A stretch of DNA of 64,000 nucleotides from CAWACP01 sp963832965. GTDB taxonomy: Bacteria > Acidobacteriota > Terriglobia > Bryobacterales > Bryobacteraceae. This document shows positions 33,115-42,190 of the stretch, piece after piece. Numbering within the stretch: position 1 is the first letter of the stretch; every line of letters starts with the position of its first letter. The DNA is taken from positions 1,240,001 to 1,304,000 of the forward strand of contig CAWHVW010000003.1 in NCBI GenBank assembly GCA_963832965.1, written 5' to 3'. A program made the position numbers and the translations under genes. Under the pieces are notes generated by a model. It searched no databases and was not told the DNA's origin. It was given only the letters and a program-made list of their open reading frames with translations.

Positions 33115-33591
33115 ATGAAGCAATTTCGCTTCCCCCTCGACAGTGTGCTGCGCTGGCGGGAGATGACTCTCGAACAGGAACAGGCGAAACTGCAGCAGCT
33201 TTTTCTCGAGGAGCAGCGTATCATCGCGGCTATCGATAAGACGCGCGCTCAGGGAATCGCCGCCGAAGACAGCATCCGCGGCCAGCAGGTTATGGTGTCC
33301 ACGGATTTCCGAAGCCTGGCGACATTCCGTTTGCACATGGAAGAGAAACTGAAGACTCTCGCGCAGCGCAAGGCCCAGCAGGCTGCGTTGATCGGGCAAC
33401 AGCGTCAGGTTGTGCTGGAAGCGGAGCGGAAGTTTCAACTACTGGTGAAGTTGAAGGATCGCCGCATATCGGAATGGCAATACGACGCGGGAAGGGAAAC
33501 CGAAGAGTTTGCGCAAGAAGCGTTTCTCAGCCGCTGGAACGTCCGCAAGCGCCTTACGGCGAACGCTCACAACCCGAAGCTGAACGAATAG
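33115..33591 (+). CDS. fliJ: Flagellar export protein FliJ
   Basis: FliJ is the central stalk-like coiled coil of the export ATPase and escorts chaperones. The 158-residue product is almost entirely helical with charged heptads (FRFPLDSVLRWREMTLEQEQ, then LQQLFLEEQRIIAAIDKTRA), and has the FliJ-like N-terminal FPLDSVLRWRE start. Position right after fliI supports the call. Its 3' end overlaps the convergent TonB-like gene by 25 bases. Confidence 0.88.
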   Translation: MKQFRFPLDSVLRWREMTLEQEQAKLQQLFLEEQRIIAAIDKTRAQGIAAEDSIRGQQVMVSTDFRSLATFRLHMEEKLKTLAQRKAQQAALIGQQRQVVLEAERKFQLLVKLKDRRISEWQYDAGRETEEFAQEAFLSRWNVRKRLTANAHNPKLNE

Positions 33592-33911
33592 CTGGCCACG
33601 GCCTTGACGGCCTTGTCATCCACCACCGGAGGACCGAACTTCCAGTTCTTCACGGCGTTCTGGGCCGCGCCGGCCAGCAACGCATTCCCACTGATGACGT
33701 GGATTCTATCGAGAGAGCCGTCCTCATTGAGGTATACGTCGAGCCTGACCTCTCCGGTGACCCGCATCTGCTTGGCGAGCGGCGGGTATTCCGGACTGGT
33801 TCTCACCTTGACTATTTTCTTCGCCTCCACCTCCGATAATCGAACCTCTTGTGCGAAGACCGTGCTGCACAAGAGACACGAACCGAAGGCAAGAATCAGC
33901 AAGCGCTTCAT
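33567..33911 (-). CDS. TonB C-terminal domain protein, secreted, small
   Basis: The 114-residue product has a signal peptide (LLILAFGSCLLCSTVFAQ) and then only a TonB C-terminal domain: SPEYPPLAKQMRVTGEVRLD, VYLNEDGSLDRIHVISGNAL and AVKNWKFGPPVVDD. It lacks the membrane anchor and proline-rich stretch needed for classical energy transduction, so it is a stand-alone periplasmic TonB-C domain. It converges on fliJ and overlaps its end; a role in the flagellum is not implied. Confidence 0.85.
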   Translation of the reverse strand: MKRLLILAFGSCLLCSTVFAQEVRLSEVEAKKIVKVRTSPEYPPLAKQMRVTGEVRLDVYLNEDGSLDRIHVISGNALLAGAAQNAVKNWKFGPPVVDDKAVKAVASYSFSFGL

Positions 33912-34196
33912 GGCGGGATTTTCTTCCTCTAAGATCCGTATCGAGGCAGCCTGGGTGTTTTTAGAAGGAAAATTCGACGGTACTCGGATTGCCGGGTACC
34001 AGGTGGGAGGCCGGGGCTCCGATGAGGGAACAGAATCGACGGATGGACATGGTTCACTTTATGTTTCAACGATTTACGGCAAGCGAACGAGGTTCCGACG
34101 GGTTCCTTGGCGAAGTTTGGCGGCACGGCTTCCTGACGCCCGCTCTGTTCTCCGTCAAAGCTTCGGCACACGCAGCAGTCCCGGGAGGCGCCAGCC

Positions 34197-34853
34197 GTGG
34201 TTAGAATCAGCCTGAGGTCGCCGCTCGCCACCAGCAACGCCACCGAGTGGGTTTCGTTCTGCGTGCTGACCGCCCTGGCGCTTGTCTCGATGGCCGCCGC
34301 CCTCGAGCACATTCGCGTCGCCAGCCGGCCCTCCGCCATGCCGGCCACCCATACAATTGCGCGGCTATCGGCCAAGCCGGCTCCGGCGACGCTGCCGGTG
34401 GCCGCCGCCCTCCCCCAGCCGGCCCCGGTTGCGAAGCCCGCCGCGCCGCCCTTGCGAGCGGCAGCCCGGGTTCCGGCGCGCGTGAATCTCAGGCAGATCG
34501 CTGAGGCCTCAAGAAAAAAGCCTGAGTTGGCCAAAATGACTCGAATCGTCAACCCGCCGCACGATAAGAACGTGGGCGAGGCTGATCGCATTGTTTCGGC
34601 GAGGACCGCGACGGTGATCGGACGCTTGAAGGACTTGCCCCTCCTTCAGGACGGCGAGGCGTTTGAGACCTGGGGCGGCGAGTACGCAAAAGGCGACTCC
34701 CGTCTGAAAGAGATGATCCAGGCCGGCGCGCTGAGTTCCGTGCGAAGGGGCGCGAAGGTCCGGGTACTGGAAGTTCGCGGCGCGCTGACCTGCATCGAGG
34801 TTGCCGGCCAGGGCCAAAGAGGCTGGATACGATCCAGCTATCTCGGCAGATAG
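34197..34853 (+). CDS. Membrane-anchored SH3-like domain protein
   Basis: The 218-residue product has an N-terminal membrane segment (WVSFCVLTALALVSMAAALE), a long Ala/Pro-rich linker, and a C-terminal block from about 140 to 218 resembling a bacterial SH3 domain (GRLKDLPLLQDGEAF, VRVLEVRGALTCIEVAGQGQ, RGWIRSSYLG). GTG 34197 is preceded by GGGAGG at about 34183-34188. It may bind peptidoglycan or other envelope structures. It lies alone between the TonB-like gene and the sigma-54 activator. Confidence 0.65.
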   Translation: MVRISLRSPLATSNATEWVSFCVLTALALVSMAAALEHIRVASRPSAMPATHTIARLSAKPAPATLPVAAALPQPAPVAKPAAPPLRAAARVPARVNLRQIAEASRKKPELAKMTRIVNPPHDKNVGEADRIVSARTATVIGRLKDLPLLQDGEAFETWGGEYAKGDSRLKEMIQAGALSSVRRGAKVRVLEVRGALTCIEVAGQGQRGWIRSSYLGR

Positions 34854-34920
34854 CGCCTATAACTTTATGCGATGAAACGCCTGGCGCGCCCGCGCCAGTA
34901 CTGCCGGTAATCCCTCCATA

Positions 34921-34937
34921 GGGGAGTGTCCCTCCCC
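34921..34937. promoter_or_regulatory. Small GC hairpin upstream of the sigma-54 activator
   Basis: GGGGAG (34921-34926) and CTCCCC (34932-34937) form a 6-bp stem with loop TGTCC, between the SH3-like gene stop and the activator start. There is no T run after it, so it is not a clear terminator; a regulatory or structural role is possible. Confidence 0.4.
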
Positions 34938-35020
34938 GCACAAGATTCATAGATTTGCTCACCAGTTCGGCTTACACTCGACTTTCAATAGTTGTTCAGA
35001 AGCCAGTGAGGGAAACAGTC

Positions 35021-36835
35021 GTGTCTTCCAGAGTGCTTTGGATCGGCGAGGAAGCGGAGGGTCCGCGGGCGTCGCGCGAGTACGGCGTCGTCGCGGCGGG
35101 CAGCATTTGGGATGCGGTGGAGCGCGCCGGGGAGTTGCACATGTCGGCGGCGGTGCTGCGGTTGCCGTGCGAGGATTGCGCGGCCGAAGAAGCCTTGTAC
35201 GAATTGCTGCGCGGCGATCCGGGTCTTCCGGTGATCGTGCACGACCGGGCCGGCACCGTGGACGACGCGATCCGGCTGACCCGCATGGGCGCCTTCTACG
35301 TGCTGGTTGGAGAACTCGATCTGGACCGTCTGGAAGCCGTTATCGCGTCGGCGCTCGACCGTGGCCGGTCCCGCCGGACGCCCGCAGCCGGTACGGAGGA
35401 AGCAGAACCGTGGCGGCGCCTGCTGGTAGGCGAAAGCCGCACGATGCAGCAAATCTGCGACGCGATCCGGCTGGTGGCCGCGCGCCGCTGCACCATATTG
35501 ATTTCGGGCGAGACGGGAACTGGAAAAGAGGTGGTCGCCCGGGCCATTCACATGGCGGGCAATCGTTCTCACCTCCCTATGGTTGCCGTGAACTGCTCCG
35601 CCCTGCCCGCCAATCTGATTGAAGCCGAACTTTTCGGCCACACCCGCGGCGCTTTCACCGGCGCTCATACCAGCCGCGTCGGCCGCTTCGAGCAGGCCAA
35701 CCATGGCACGCTCTTTCTGGATGAAATCGGCGACCTGCCGCTGGGCGTGCAAGCCAAACTGCTGCGCGTTTTGCAAGAGCAGGAGTTCCAGCGCGTGGGC
35801 AGCTCGGAAACCGTGCGCGTGGATGTGCGGATCATTGCCGCCTCCAATATGGACCTGGAACAGGCCGTTCGGGAGCACCGCTTCCGCGAAGATCTTTTCT
35901 ACCGTCTCAATGTAGTGCCCATCCGCCTGCCCGCGGTGCGCGACCGGCGCGAAGACGTTCCCCTGCTGCTCCATCACTTCATCGACAAGACCTGCCGCAT
36001 CGAGAGCCTGCCCGAAAAGCAGATCAGCCCGGAGACCATGGATCGCCTGTCCGCGCTGGACTGGCCGGGCAACGTACGGCAACTGGAACATGCCGTGGAG
36101 ATGGCCGTGGCGTTCAGCGGCGACCGCCGCATTCTGTATCCCAGCGATTTCCCGGTGGCTGCTTCCGGACGCGAGCGACCCGAGCCGAAGCGCCCGTGGA
36201 TCACGGTTCCCGAGGATGGTCTCGATTTCGACGAAGTGGTGAGCGCGTTCGAAAAGTCGCTGCTGGACCAGGCGCTGACGCACTCGGGGGGGAACAAGGC
36301 CCGCGCGGCCGATCTGCTGCACATCAAGCGGACCACGCTGCTGGCGAGGATCAAGACGCTGGAGGAGCGCGATGGGATGCGCAGCCGCACCGCGCACTCT
36401 CCGAATCAGCTCACGCGTCTGCAGACGGCCTCGGGTACGGTGCTTCTGGTGGAACACGAAGCCGCGGTACGCCGCTTCATGGCCTCCACGCTTTCCGAGC
36501 AGGGTTACCGCGTGCTGGAAGCGGCCACCAGCTCGGCCGCGCTGGAACTCTTCCAATGCTGGCGGACCAATATCGACATTATGGTGGCGGACGCCGGTCT
36601 CCCGGGGATGTCCGGAACGGAACTCGCGCGGCGGATTCGCCGGCAGTCGCCGTTTCTTTCGGTGCTGCTGGTGGCGAGTTCGGCCGACGACGCCGACGAG
36701 TGCTACAGCGCCACCGATGTATGTTCAGGCTTTCTGACCCGGCCTTTCGCCCCGCAGGCGTTGCTGGCGCGGGTGGCCGATCAGCTCAGCGCCGCGCCCG
36801 GCAACGGGACGGCCGCGCGGGCGGTCTGCGCGTAG
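35021..36835 (+). CDS. Sigma-54-dependent activator with degenerate N-terminal receiver and extra C-terminal receiver domain
   Basis: This enhancer-binding protein would activate sigma-54 RNA polymerase, likely for flagellar genes given the neighbourhood. From GTG 35021 (GAGGGA site at 35008-35013) it has 604 residues. Residues 4-120 look like a receiver fold without the phospho-acceptor Asp. The AAA+ domain has Walker A GETGTGKE (163-170), GAFTGA at 210-215, then LFLDEIGDLPLGVQAKLLRV and RFREDLFYRLNVVPIRLP. A Fis-type helix-turn-helix follows (GGNKARAADLLHIKRTTLLA). A second receiver begins near 474, keeping a candidate Asp (D524, in VADAGLPGMSG) but with EH in place of the acidic pair and Arg for the conserved Lys (LTRPF). 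A C-terminal receiver after the DNA-binding domain is unusual. Confidence 0.88.
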   Translation: MSSRVLWIGEEAEGPRASREYGVVAAGSIWDAVERAGELHMSAAVLRLPCEDCAAEEALYELLRGDPGLPVIVHDRAGTVDDAIRLTRMGAFYVLVGELDLDRLEAVIASALDRGRSRRTPAAGTEEAEPWRRLLVGESRTMQQICDAIRLVAARRCTILISGETGTGKEVVARAIHMAGNRSHLPMVAVNCSALPANLIEAELFGHTRGAFTGAHTSRVGRFEQANHGTLFLDEIGDLPLGVQAKLLRVLQEQEFQRVGSSETVRVDVRIIAASNMDLEQAVREHRFREDLFYRLNVVPIRLPAVRDRREDVPLLLHHFIDKTCRIESLPEKQISPETMDRLSALDWPGNVRQLEHAVEMAVAFSGDRRILYPSDFPVAASGRERPEPKRPWITVPEDGLDFDEVVSAFEKSLLDQALTHSGGNKARAADLLHIKRTTLLARIKTLEERDGMRSRTAHSPNQLTRLQTASGTVLLVEHEAAVRRFMASTLSEQGYRVLEAATSSAALELFQCWRTNIDIMVADAGLPGMSGTELARRIRRQSPFLSVLLVASSADDADECYSATDVCSGFLTRPFAPQALLARVADQLSAAPGNGTAARAVCA

Positions 36836-36848
36836 GGAATCAAAGGCG

Positions 36849-37598
36849 TCAGTCCGACACCGCCAGTTCGCCGGGCACGATTCGCCGGGTACGCGGCAAT
36901 ACGCCCCGGCGCGCCAACAGGCCCATTAGCGCGAGGATGGCCAGGAAAACCGCGAGCTTGACGACATCGCCGGCCAGCCCGCGTGGCAGCGTTACCCACA
37001 GCAACCCGGCGACGGGCTGGGCCACCGCCACGGCCCACACCGAGCCGTAGAAATAGCGCCGCTCGTCCCCCTCGCCCTTTGTCGACGGCCGCACTCGCGG
37101 CAGAAGGCCCGCCAGGCCCAGCAGCCAGATAGCGCCGGCGAGCGGGAAATAGGCCGTCTCATAGATCTGGCGAAGCTGCCAGCGGCCCGTGGCGATGGCA
37201 TCCACCATGCCCGCGGTGTTGAGGACGGCATAGGTGATCACCGCGCTCCATGCGAACGTGTAGCAGATGCGCCGGTACCACGGGTTGGGCTTGTCCTCGG
37301 TGAATCGGATGATGTAAGGACGCGGCTCCACTCCCGGCAGCCTGCCCCGCAAGCCCGCGATCCCGGTGCCCAGCAGAACGGCGCCCAGCCACAGGGCCAT
37401 CCAGCGATCGAACCCATACGCGAACAGACGGAAGGTCAGCGGCCCGGGCGCCAGAAAGAACACGAAGATCCAAATGGGCCAGTGCGCCAGCCGGTAGTGC
37501 GGCTTGTTGCGCTCGCGGATTTTCCGAGCGCTGGCCAGCTCGATGCGAACGGTGGGAGGCACGCCTAAAGGTACAGCATACGCGAAAACGGGCTGCAC
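36849..37598 (-). CDS. Uncharacterised integral membrane protein
   Basis: The 249-residue protein has six or so membrane segments (for example WIFVFFLAPGPLTFRLF and an ALWLGAVLLGTGIAGLRG segment). A polar loop with PYIIRFTEDKPNPWYRRICY lies between segments. I do not recognise the family. It converges on the sigma-54 activator with 13 bases between stops and is divergent from cpaB. A shorter start is possible because the first 20 residues are only weakly supported. Confidence 0.65.
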   Translation of the reverse strand: MQPVFAYAVPLGVPPTVRIELASARKIRERNKPHYRLAHWPIWIFVFFLAPGPLTFRLFAYGFDRWMALWLGAVLLGTGIAGLRGRLPGVEPRPYIIRFTEDKPNPWYRRICYTFAWSAVITYAVLNTAGMVDAIATGRWQLRQIYETAYFPLAGAIWLLGLAGLLPRVRPSTKGEGDERRYFYGSVWAVAVAQPVAGLLWVTLPRGLAGDVVKLAVFLAILALMGLLARRGVLPRTRRIVPGELAVSD

Positions 37599-37711
37599 AC
37601 CTCACTTGCGTTTCAGGAGATCGCCCTGGGCCACCCAGGAGTTGCACTTACGCCACCTGAGACCGCGCCGGTGCCGTGCAGCCTGGCCGCCTCGCGGTCG
37701 ATAGATACCTT

Positions 37712-38983
37712 ATGGCGGCTGGCGATACGGCGGCGGTAAAGAAGAATCTGGTGGTGCTACTGGCGATTGCGTTCGTGATCGCAGTGGCGGCGACGGGCGT
37801 TTTCTATGGCTTGTTCGCGGACAAGTTCAAGGACAACAGCGCGGAAACCGCGAAGCAAACGGTGATGGTTGCGGCGCGGGCGCTCGATCGCGGAGCGGTG
37901 CTGAAGCGCGAAGATCTGCAGGCGGTGCAAGTACAAGGCCCGTCGTTGTTGCGGGGCGCGGTGACCAGCGCGGAGCAGGCGGCCGGAAAGACGCTGGCTA
38001 CTTCGCTCGGCCAGGGAGCTCCGGTGCTGGAATCGGTGCTGGTGAACGCGGGCGAGGCCATTCCCGGCGTCGATGACGTGCCGTCGCAGATGCGCGCCGT
38101 CACTTTGCACGTGGCCGAATCGGGCAGCTTGCTCCCGCTGGTTCATCCCGGATCGCGAGTGGACATACAGGCCGTCTACGACCGCAACGGAGAGACGGAG
38201 CTTCGCCGGGTGCTGCAGGACGTGGAAGTGGCCTCCACCAGCCCGGCCGAGCCGGCGGCGGGACGCCCTTCGCTCCTGCAGGTTACGGTGCTGGTGCGGC
38301 CGGAACAGGCGGACATTGTGGCCCTGGCGGACACCGCATCGCGCGTGCGCATCGTGCTGCGAAACCGGCAGGACCGGTCCGGGACGCCGACGCCGCGGAT
38401 CGATTTGACCAGCTTGTTCCAGGGCCCGCTCCCATCGGCTGAGCCCCCGGCCGTGGATCGGGCGGGCATTGCCGCGGTGGCGGCAACGGCACCCGAGGAA
38501 ACCATGCAGGTGCGCATCTTCGCCGCCGCACCGGCCAGCATGAGGCAGCTGGGCATCAACGATTCCGCGCACGGCGCCAACGAAGTCTGGCGCGTGCTGC
38601 CGGTGGCGGATGCCGCTGGCGACGTTGCCCCGGGCGACGCGGAACTCTCTTCCTCAGAGGTAAGCTTCGGGGCCAGCGACACGGCGACGGTACGGGCGGG
38701 AACGCCCGATTGCAGCGTGCGCATACGGCTGCGGCTCCGCCAGGGGCTGGAGATTTCACCGGAACTGATATGGCGCGATGGCCCGAGCACCAGGACGGCC
38801 AGCCTGGATGCGCGCGTGGATCCGGGCTCGGCTCACGGATTCGCCATAGCCGGCTTTAATGCGGCGCTGTCCGGCGTGATGGCGCGCGCATTCCCAGGAA
38901 GAAACCTGGAAGGCCGCGAAATGGTGGTCACCATCGTTCCCCGGCACACGCAACAGAAACAACAGGCAATCGCGCGCCGATGA
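37712..38983 (+). CDS. cpaB: Flp/Tad pilus assembly protein CpaB (RcpC)-like
   Basis: CpaB/RcpC is a periplasmic Tad-pilus assembly protein. The 423-residue product has an N-terminal membrane anchor (NLVVLLAIAFVIAVAATGVF), then an SAF domain typical of CpaB (VAARALDRGAVLKREDLQAV ... AAGKTLATSLGQGAPVLESV), and VLVNAGEAIPG-like plus LVHPGSRVDIQAVYD and LQDVEVAST segments. The C-terminal third is variable. ATG 37712 is preferred over the open frame at 37676. The stop overlaps tadB (ATGA type), so this is a cpaB-tadB-tadC unit. Confidence 0.88.
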   Translation: MAAGDTAAVKKNLVVLLAIAFVIAVAATGVFYGLFADKFKDNSAETAKQTVMVAARALDRGAVLKREDLQAVQVQGPSLLRGAVTSAEQAAGKTLATSLGQGAPVLESVLVNAGEAIPGVDDVPSQMRAVTLHVAESGSLLPLVHPGSRVDIQAVYDRNGETELRRVLQDVEVASTSPAEPAAGRPSLLQVTVLVRPEQADIVALADTASRVRIVLRNRQDRSGTPTPRIDLTSLFQGPLPSAEPPAVDRAGIAAVAATAPEETMQVRIFAAAPASMRQLGINDSAHGANEVWRVLPVADAAGDVAPGDAELSSSEVSFGASDTATVRAGTPDCSVRIRLRLRQGLEISPELIWRDGPSTRTASLDARVDPGSAHGFAIAGFNAALSGVMARAFPGRNLEGREMVVTIVPRHTQQKQQAIARR

Positions 38984-39927
38984 CCACCACCATCTTTCTG
39001 GTTCTCATCTTCATCGGCTGCTTCGCCGCTTTCGGAGCCGCTTTGCTGATCGTCTCGCAGTTGCGCGCCCAGCAGGCCGCGAAGCAGGGGGATCCCGAGG
39101 CCGCCGCCGACGCCACTCTGTTCCGCGACGATTCCTTGAGCACCATTTCGGTGTGGGCGCGCATTCTGGAGAAGTTCGATTTTGCCGACCTCCTGCGCCG
39201 GCACCTCGAGGAGGCCGGATTGAGCTGGTCCCCCGGCCGATTGACGCTGCTGATGCTGCTGTGTGGCGCCGTCTCCATGGTCATCTTGTCGCGCTTCCCG
39301 TGGATCCCCCTGTGGGCGACTCTGCTGGCTGGAGCGGGCATCACCGCATCGCCGTACATGGTGGTGCTCCGTCTGCGGACGCGCCGCTTTGTGCGATTCC
39401 AGGAATACTTTCCGGATGCGCTCGATTCCCTGTCGCGGGCAATGCGTTCCGGGCACGCGCTGGCCACCGCACTGGACCTGGTGGCGGGCGAAGCCGAGGA
39501 GCCGGTGGCCGGCGAGTTGCGCCGCACCGTCGCGGAGTTGTCCCTGGGCGCTCCGTGGGAGCTTGCTCTGGTGCATCTTACCGAGCGCGTTCCGGTGGCT
39601 GATGTGGCCCTGTTCGCCGCCGCCGTGCAGTTGCAGGTGCGCAGCGGCGGCAAGCTCAGCGACGTGCTGGGCAAGCTGGCCGAAGACATGCGCGAGAGCG
39701 TGGCTCTGCGCGGGGAAGTGAATGCGGTAGCCGCCCACGGCAAGCTGACCGGGGCTATCCTGACGGCCATGCCCTTCGTCATCGCGCTGATGATGATGGT
39801 GGTCAACCCGTCGTATATGGCCACGCTTTTCAAATACCAGTGGGGCAAGCATCTGATCTCGGCAGCCCTGGCATTTCTGGTTCTCGGGCACTTCGTCATT
39901 CGCCGCATCGTAGCCGTCAAGACATAG
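38980..39927 (+). CDS. tadB: Tad pilus inner-membrane protein TadB (type II secretion F-domain)
   Basis: TadB is a platform protein for Flp pili. The 315-residue protein has an N-terminal membrane helix, a cytoplasmic part, and the T2SS-F domain: RTRRFVRFQEYFPDALDSLS, MRSGHALATALDLVAGEAEE, then a LALVHLTERVPVADVALFAA segment and two C-terminal helices. It starts within the end of cpaB, and tadC follows 2 bases later. No tadA/cpaF ATPase gene accompanies it here. Confidence 0.9.
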   Translation: MTTTIFLVLIFIGCFAAFGAALLIVSQLRAQQAAKQGDPEAAADATLFRDDSLSTISVWARILEKFDFADLLRRHLEEAGLSWSPGRLTLLMLLCGAVSMVILSRFPWIPLWATLLAGAGITASPYMVVLRLRTRRFVRFQEYFPDALDSLSRAMRSGHALATALDLVAGEAEEPVAGELRRTVAELSLGAPWELALVHLTERVPVADVALFAAAVQLQVRSGGKLSDVLGKLAEDMRESVALRGEVNAVAAHGKLTGAILTAMPFVIALMMMVVNPSYMATLFKYQWGKHLISAALAFLVLGHFVIRRIVAVKT

Positions 39928-39929
39928 AT

Positions 39930-40838
39930 ATGCTGGGGATTCTCATCGGCCTGTTCATCTTCGTGATGGTGGGGATCACCGCGGGCGGCTGGTTCTGGAT
40001 GGCGCGCCGCAGTGAGCCGTCACCGGCCGGCGCCGCATCGCCCGCTCCACTGCCCGAGGCCCAGCAGGTTGCGCATAACCTCCTGCTTCGTCTGGGTAGC
40101 GCCATGCCGGCCGCGCACAAGACGAAGAATCCCTACCGGAACAAGCTGGCCTCCGCCGGCTACACCAGGGAATCCGCGCTGCAGGTGTTTTATGGGCTCA
40201 AGATCGGGCTCTCCATCGTTCTGGCGGTAGCCTGCACGCTGGCCAGCGCGTCGCAAAGCGGTTCCGCCTTCGGTATGCTGGCTGCGGCGCTGTGTGGCGC
40301 GGGCTTTGGATTTCTCTTGCCAGATCGCGTGCTGAAAGCGCGCATATCGGCCCGGATGATCCGGTTGCGAGCCGGACTGCCCACGGCTCTGGACCTGCTG
40401 ACGCTGGCGGTGGAAGCCGGCCAGGGGCTTGATCTGGCGCTGCTCGAGACCGCGCGAGGCCTGGCCATCACCCACCCCGATCTGAGCCGCGAACTGTGGC
40501 AGGCGCATCTGGAAATGCGCGCGAGCAAGGCTCGGACTGAGGTGTTGCAGCGAATCGCCGAGCGCAACCGCGAGCCCGAGCTCCGCAAGCTGGTTCTCGT
40601 GCTCATCGACGCGGACCGTTTTGGCGCCAGCCTGGGTCCGGCTTTGCGCACGCACTCCAAGTACCTGCGCACGCGGCTCCGCCAGCAGGCCCAGGCGTCC
40701 GCGCGCAAGGTCGGCGTGAAGCTCATCTTCCCCGTCTTTTTCCTCATCTTCCCTTCTGTGCTGCTGGTCACGCTCGGGCCGGCGGTGATCATGGTGTACC
40801 AGCAATTTCAGAGCATGCTCAACGGAATTGGACCGTAG
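39930..40838 (+). CDS. tadC: Tad pilus inner-membrane protein TadC (type II secretion F-domain)
   Basis: TadC pairs with TadB in the pilus platform. The 302-residue protein has an N-terminal helix (MLGILIGLFIFVMVGITAGG), a loop with PYRNKLASAGYTRESALQVF, and the F-domain LRAGLPTALDLLTLAVEAGQ, GLDLALLETARGLAITHPDL, then VLVLIDADRFGASLGPALRT and a final membrane pair. ATG 39930 follows the tadB stop directly; an upstream open frame overlaps tadB without similarity. Confidence 0.92.
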   Translation: MLGILIGLFIFVMVGITAGGWFWMARRSEPSPAGAASPAPLPEAQQVAHNLLLRLGSAMPAAHKTKNPYRNKLASAGYTRESALQVFYGLKIGLSIVLAVACTLASASQSGSAFGMLAAALCGAGFGFLLPDRVLKARISARMIRLRAGLPTALDLLTLAVEAGQGLDLALLETARGLAITHPDLSRELWQAHLEMRASKARTEVLQRIAERNREPELRKLVLVLIDADRFGASLGPALRTHSKYLRTRLRQQAQASARKVGVKLIFPVFFLIFPSVLLVTLGPAVIMVYQQFQSMLNGIGP

Positions 40839-40883
40839 ACGGCGCTGGCTCGCGGTTTCCCGCGTTGGCGCGGATCGCGCAAA

Positions 40884-41396
40884 ATGATAGTTGAAGCCAT
40901 GTCATCTTTGCTCATCGCGCACTTTCAAATGCTGGCCCGATACAACACCTTGGCGAATCAACGGCTATACGAGGCTTGCGCCGGGGTGGATGACGCGCGG
41001 ATTCACGCCACGTTGAATCACATCCTGCTGGGGGACCGGATCTGGATGGATCGCTTTGCCGGCGGCGGCGCCACCACCCCGCCACTGAATAGCATTCTTT
41101 ACGCCGCTTTCCCCGCATTGCGGGAGGCGCGAGAGGCCGAGGACGCGCGAATCGAAGCGTTCATGGCGGCTTTGACGGAAGAGTTCCTGGCGAAGGAATT
41201 CGTCTACGTGAACAACCGGGGAAATACTCATGCGGATCCGGCTCCGCTGGCGGTGGCGCATTTTTTCAACCACCAGACGCACCATCGCGGCCAGGTGCAT
41301 ACGATGCTGAGCCAGGCGCCGGTGCAGCCGCCGTCCCTGGACATGCACCGGCTGATTCGCCCGGATCCGGCGCTTCGAGTACAATCACGTTCATGA
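40884..41396 (+). CDS. DinB-family putative metalloenzyme
   Basis: DinB/YfiT-type four-helix proteins bind a metal through three His. The 170-residue protein has LIAHFQMLARYNTLANQRLY, HILLGDRIWMDRF (first His), and HFFNHQTHHRGQVHTML with the two further His, in the spacing of the family. Members act as thiol transferases or remain uncharacterised; no substrate is implied. A second ATG at 40899 is an equally good start. It overlaps the next gene by 4 bases. Confidence 0.88.
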   Translation: MIVEAMSSLLIAHFQMLARYNTLANQRLYEACAGVDDARIHATLNHILLGDRIWMDRFAGGGATTPPLNSILYAAFPALREAREAEDARIEAFMAALTEEFLAKEFVYVNNRGNTHADPAPLAVAHFFNHQTHHRGQVHTMLSQAPVQPPSLDMHRLIRPDPALRVQSRS

Positions 41397-42112
41397 AGCC
41401 GCTCTGTTGCGGATTGCTGGCGATGGCCGTGGCCACGCTGGCGCTCGGCGCACGCGAGACCGACACGTTCCCGACTCTCGCCGGCCCAGTCCGGATTACA
41501 CCCATTCACCACGCCAGTTTCATGATTGAGGCCGCGGGGAAGACCATCCAGGTGGACCCATGGAGCCAGGGCGATTATGACGGCCTGCCCAAAGCGGATC
41601 TGATACTGGTGACTGACATTCATGGAGACCACCTTGACCCCGCGCAGATCGCCAGGGTCTCGCAGGCGGGCACGGTGGTGATCGCGCCGCCGGCCGTGGC
41701 CACGACTGTCACCACCGCGAAAGTGTTGCGCAACGGCGAGAGCACCTCCTGGAACGGCTGGGCCATCGAAGCAATTCCCATGTACAACATGACGCGCGGG
41801 CCCGCGCCTGGCAGGTTCTACCATGACAAAGGCCGCGGGGACGGCTATGTGCTCACATACGGCGGCAAGCGGTTCTACATTGCCGGCGACACGGAGGGCA
41901 CGCCGGAAATGCGCGCGCTGAAGAATATTGACGTCGCGTTCGTGCCCATGAACCTGCCCTATACGATGTCACCGGAGGAAGCCGCCGATGCGGTGCGCGC
42001 GTTTCATCCGGCGGTGGTGTACCCGTATCACTATCGCGGCTCCGATCTCACGGTGTTCAGCCGCGCGCTGGCGGGAACTGGCATCGACGTGAGAATTCGA
42101 AACTGGTATTGA
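41393..42112 (+). CDS. Secreted metallo-beta-lactamase-fold hydrolase
   Basis: The 239-residue product has a short signal peptide (LLAMAVATLALGA) and the metal-dependent hydrolase fold of the UlaG-like group: ITPIHHASFMIEAAGKTIQV, ILVTDIHGDHLDPAQIARVS (metal motif as DIHGDH), then YIAGDTEGTPEMRAL and VVYPYHYRGSDLT. It is probably periplasmic. The start overlaps the DinB stop (ATGA). The substrate is unknown. Confidence 0.87.
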   Translation: MKPLCCGLLAMAVATLALGARETDTFPTLAGPVRITPIHHASFMIEAAGKTIQVDPWSQGDYDGLPKADLILVTDIHGDHLDPAQIARVSQAGTVVIAPPAVATTVTTAKVLRNGESTSWNGWAIEAIPMYNMTRGPAPGRFYHDKGRGDGYVLTYGGKRFYIAGDTEGTPEMRALKNIDVAFVPMNLPYTMSPEEAADAVRAFHPAVVYPYHYRGSDLTVFSRALAGTGIDVRIRNWY

Positions 42113-42190
42113 TTTCCCCTTGCCCCGGCAGCATTTTGGAACGACACTAAAAGCTGAACCGTCTTTCCGAGTCTGGAGGATGTAAGCCAA

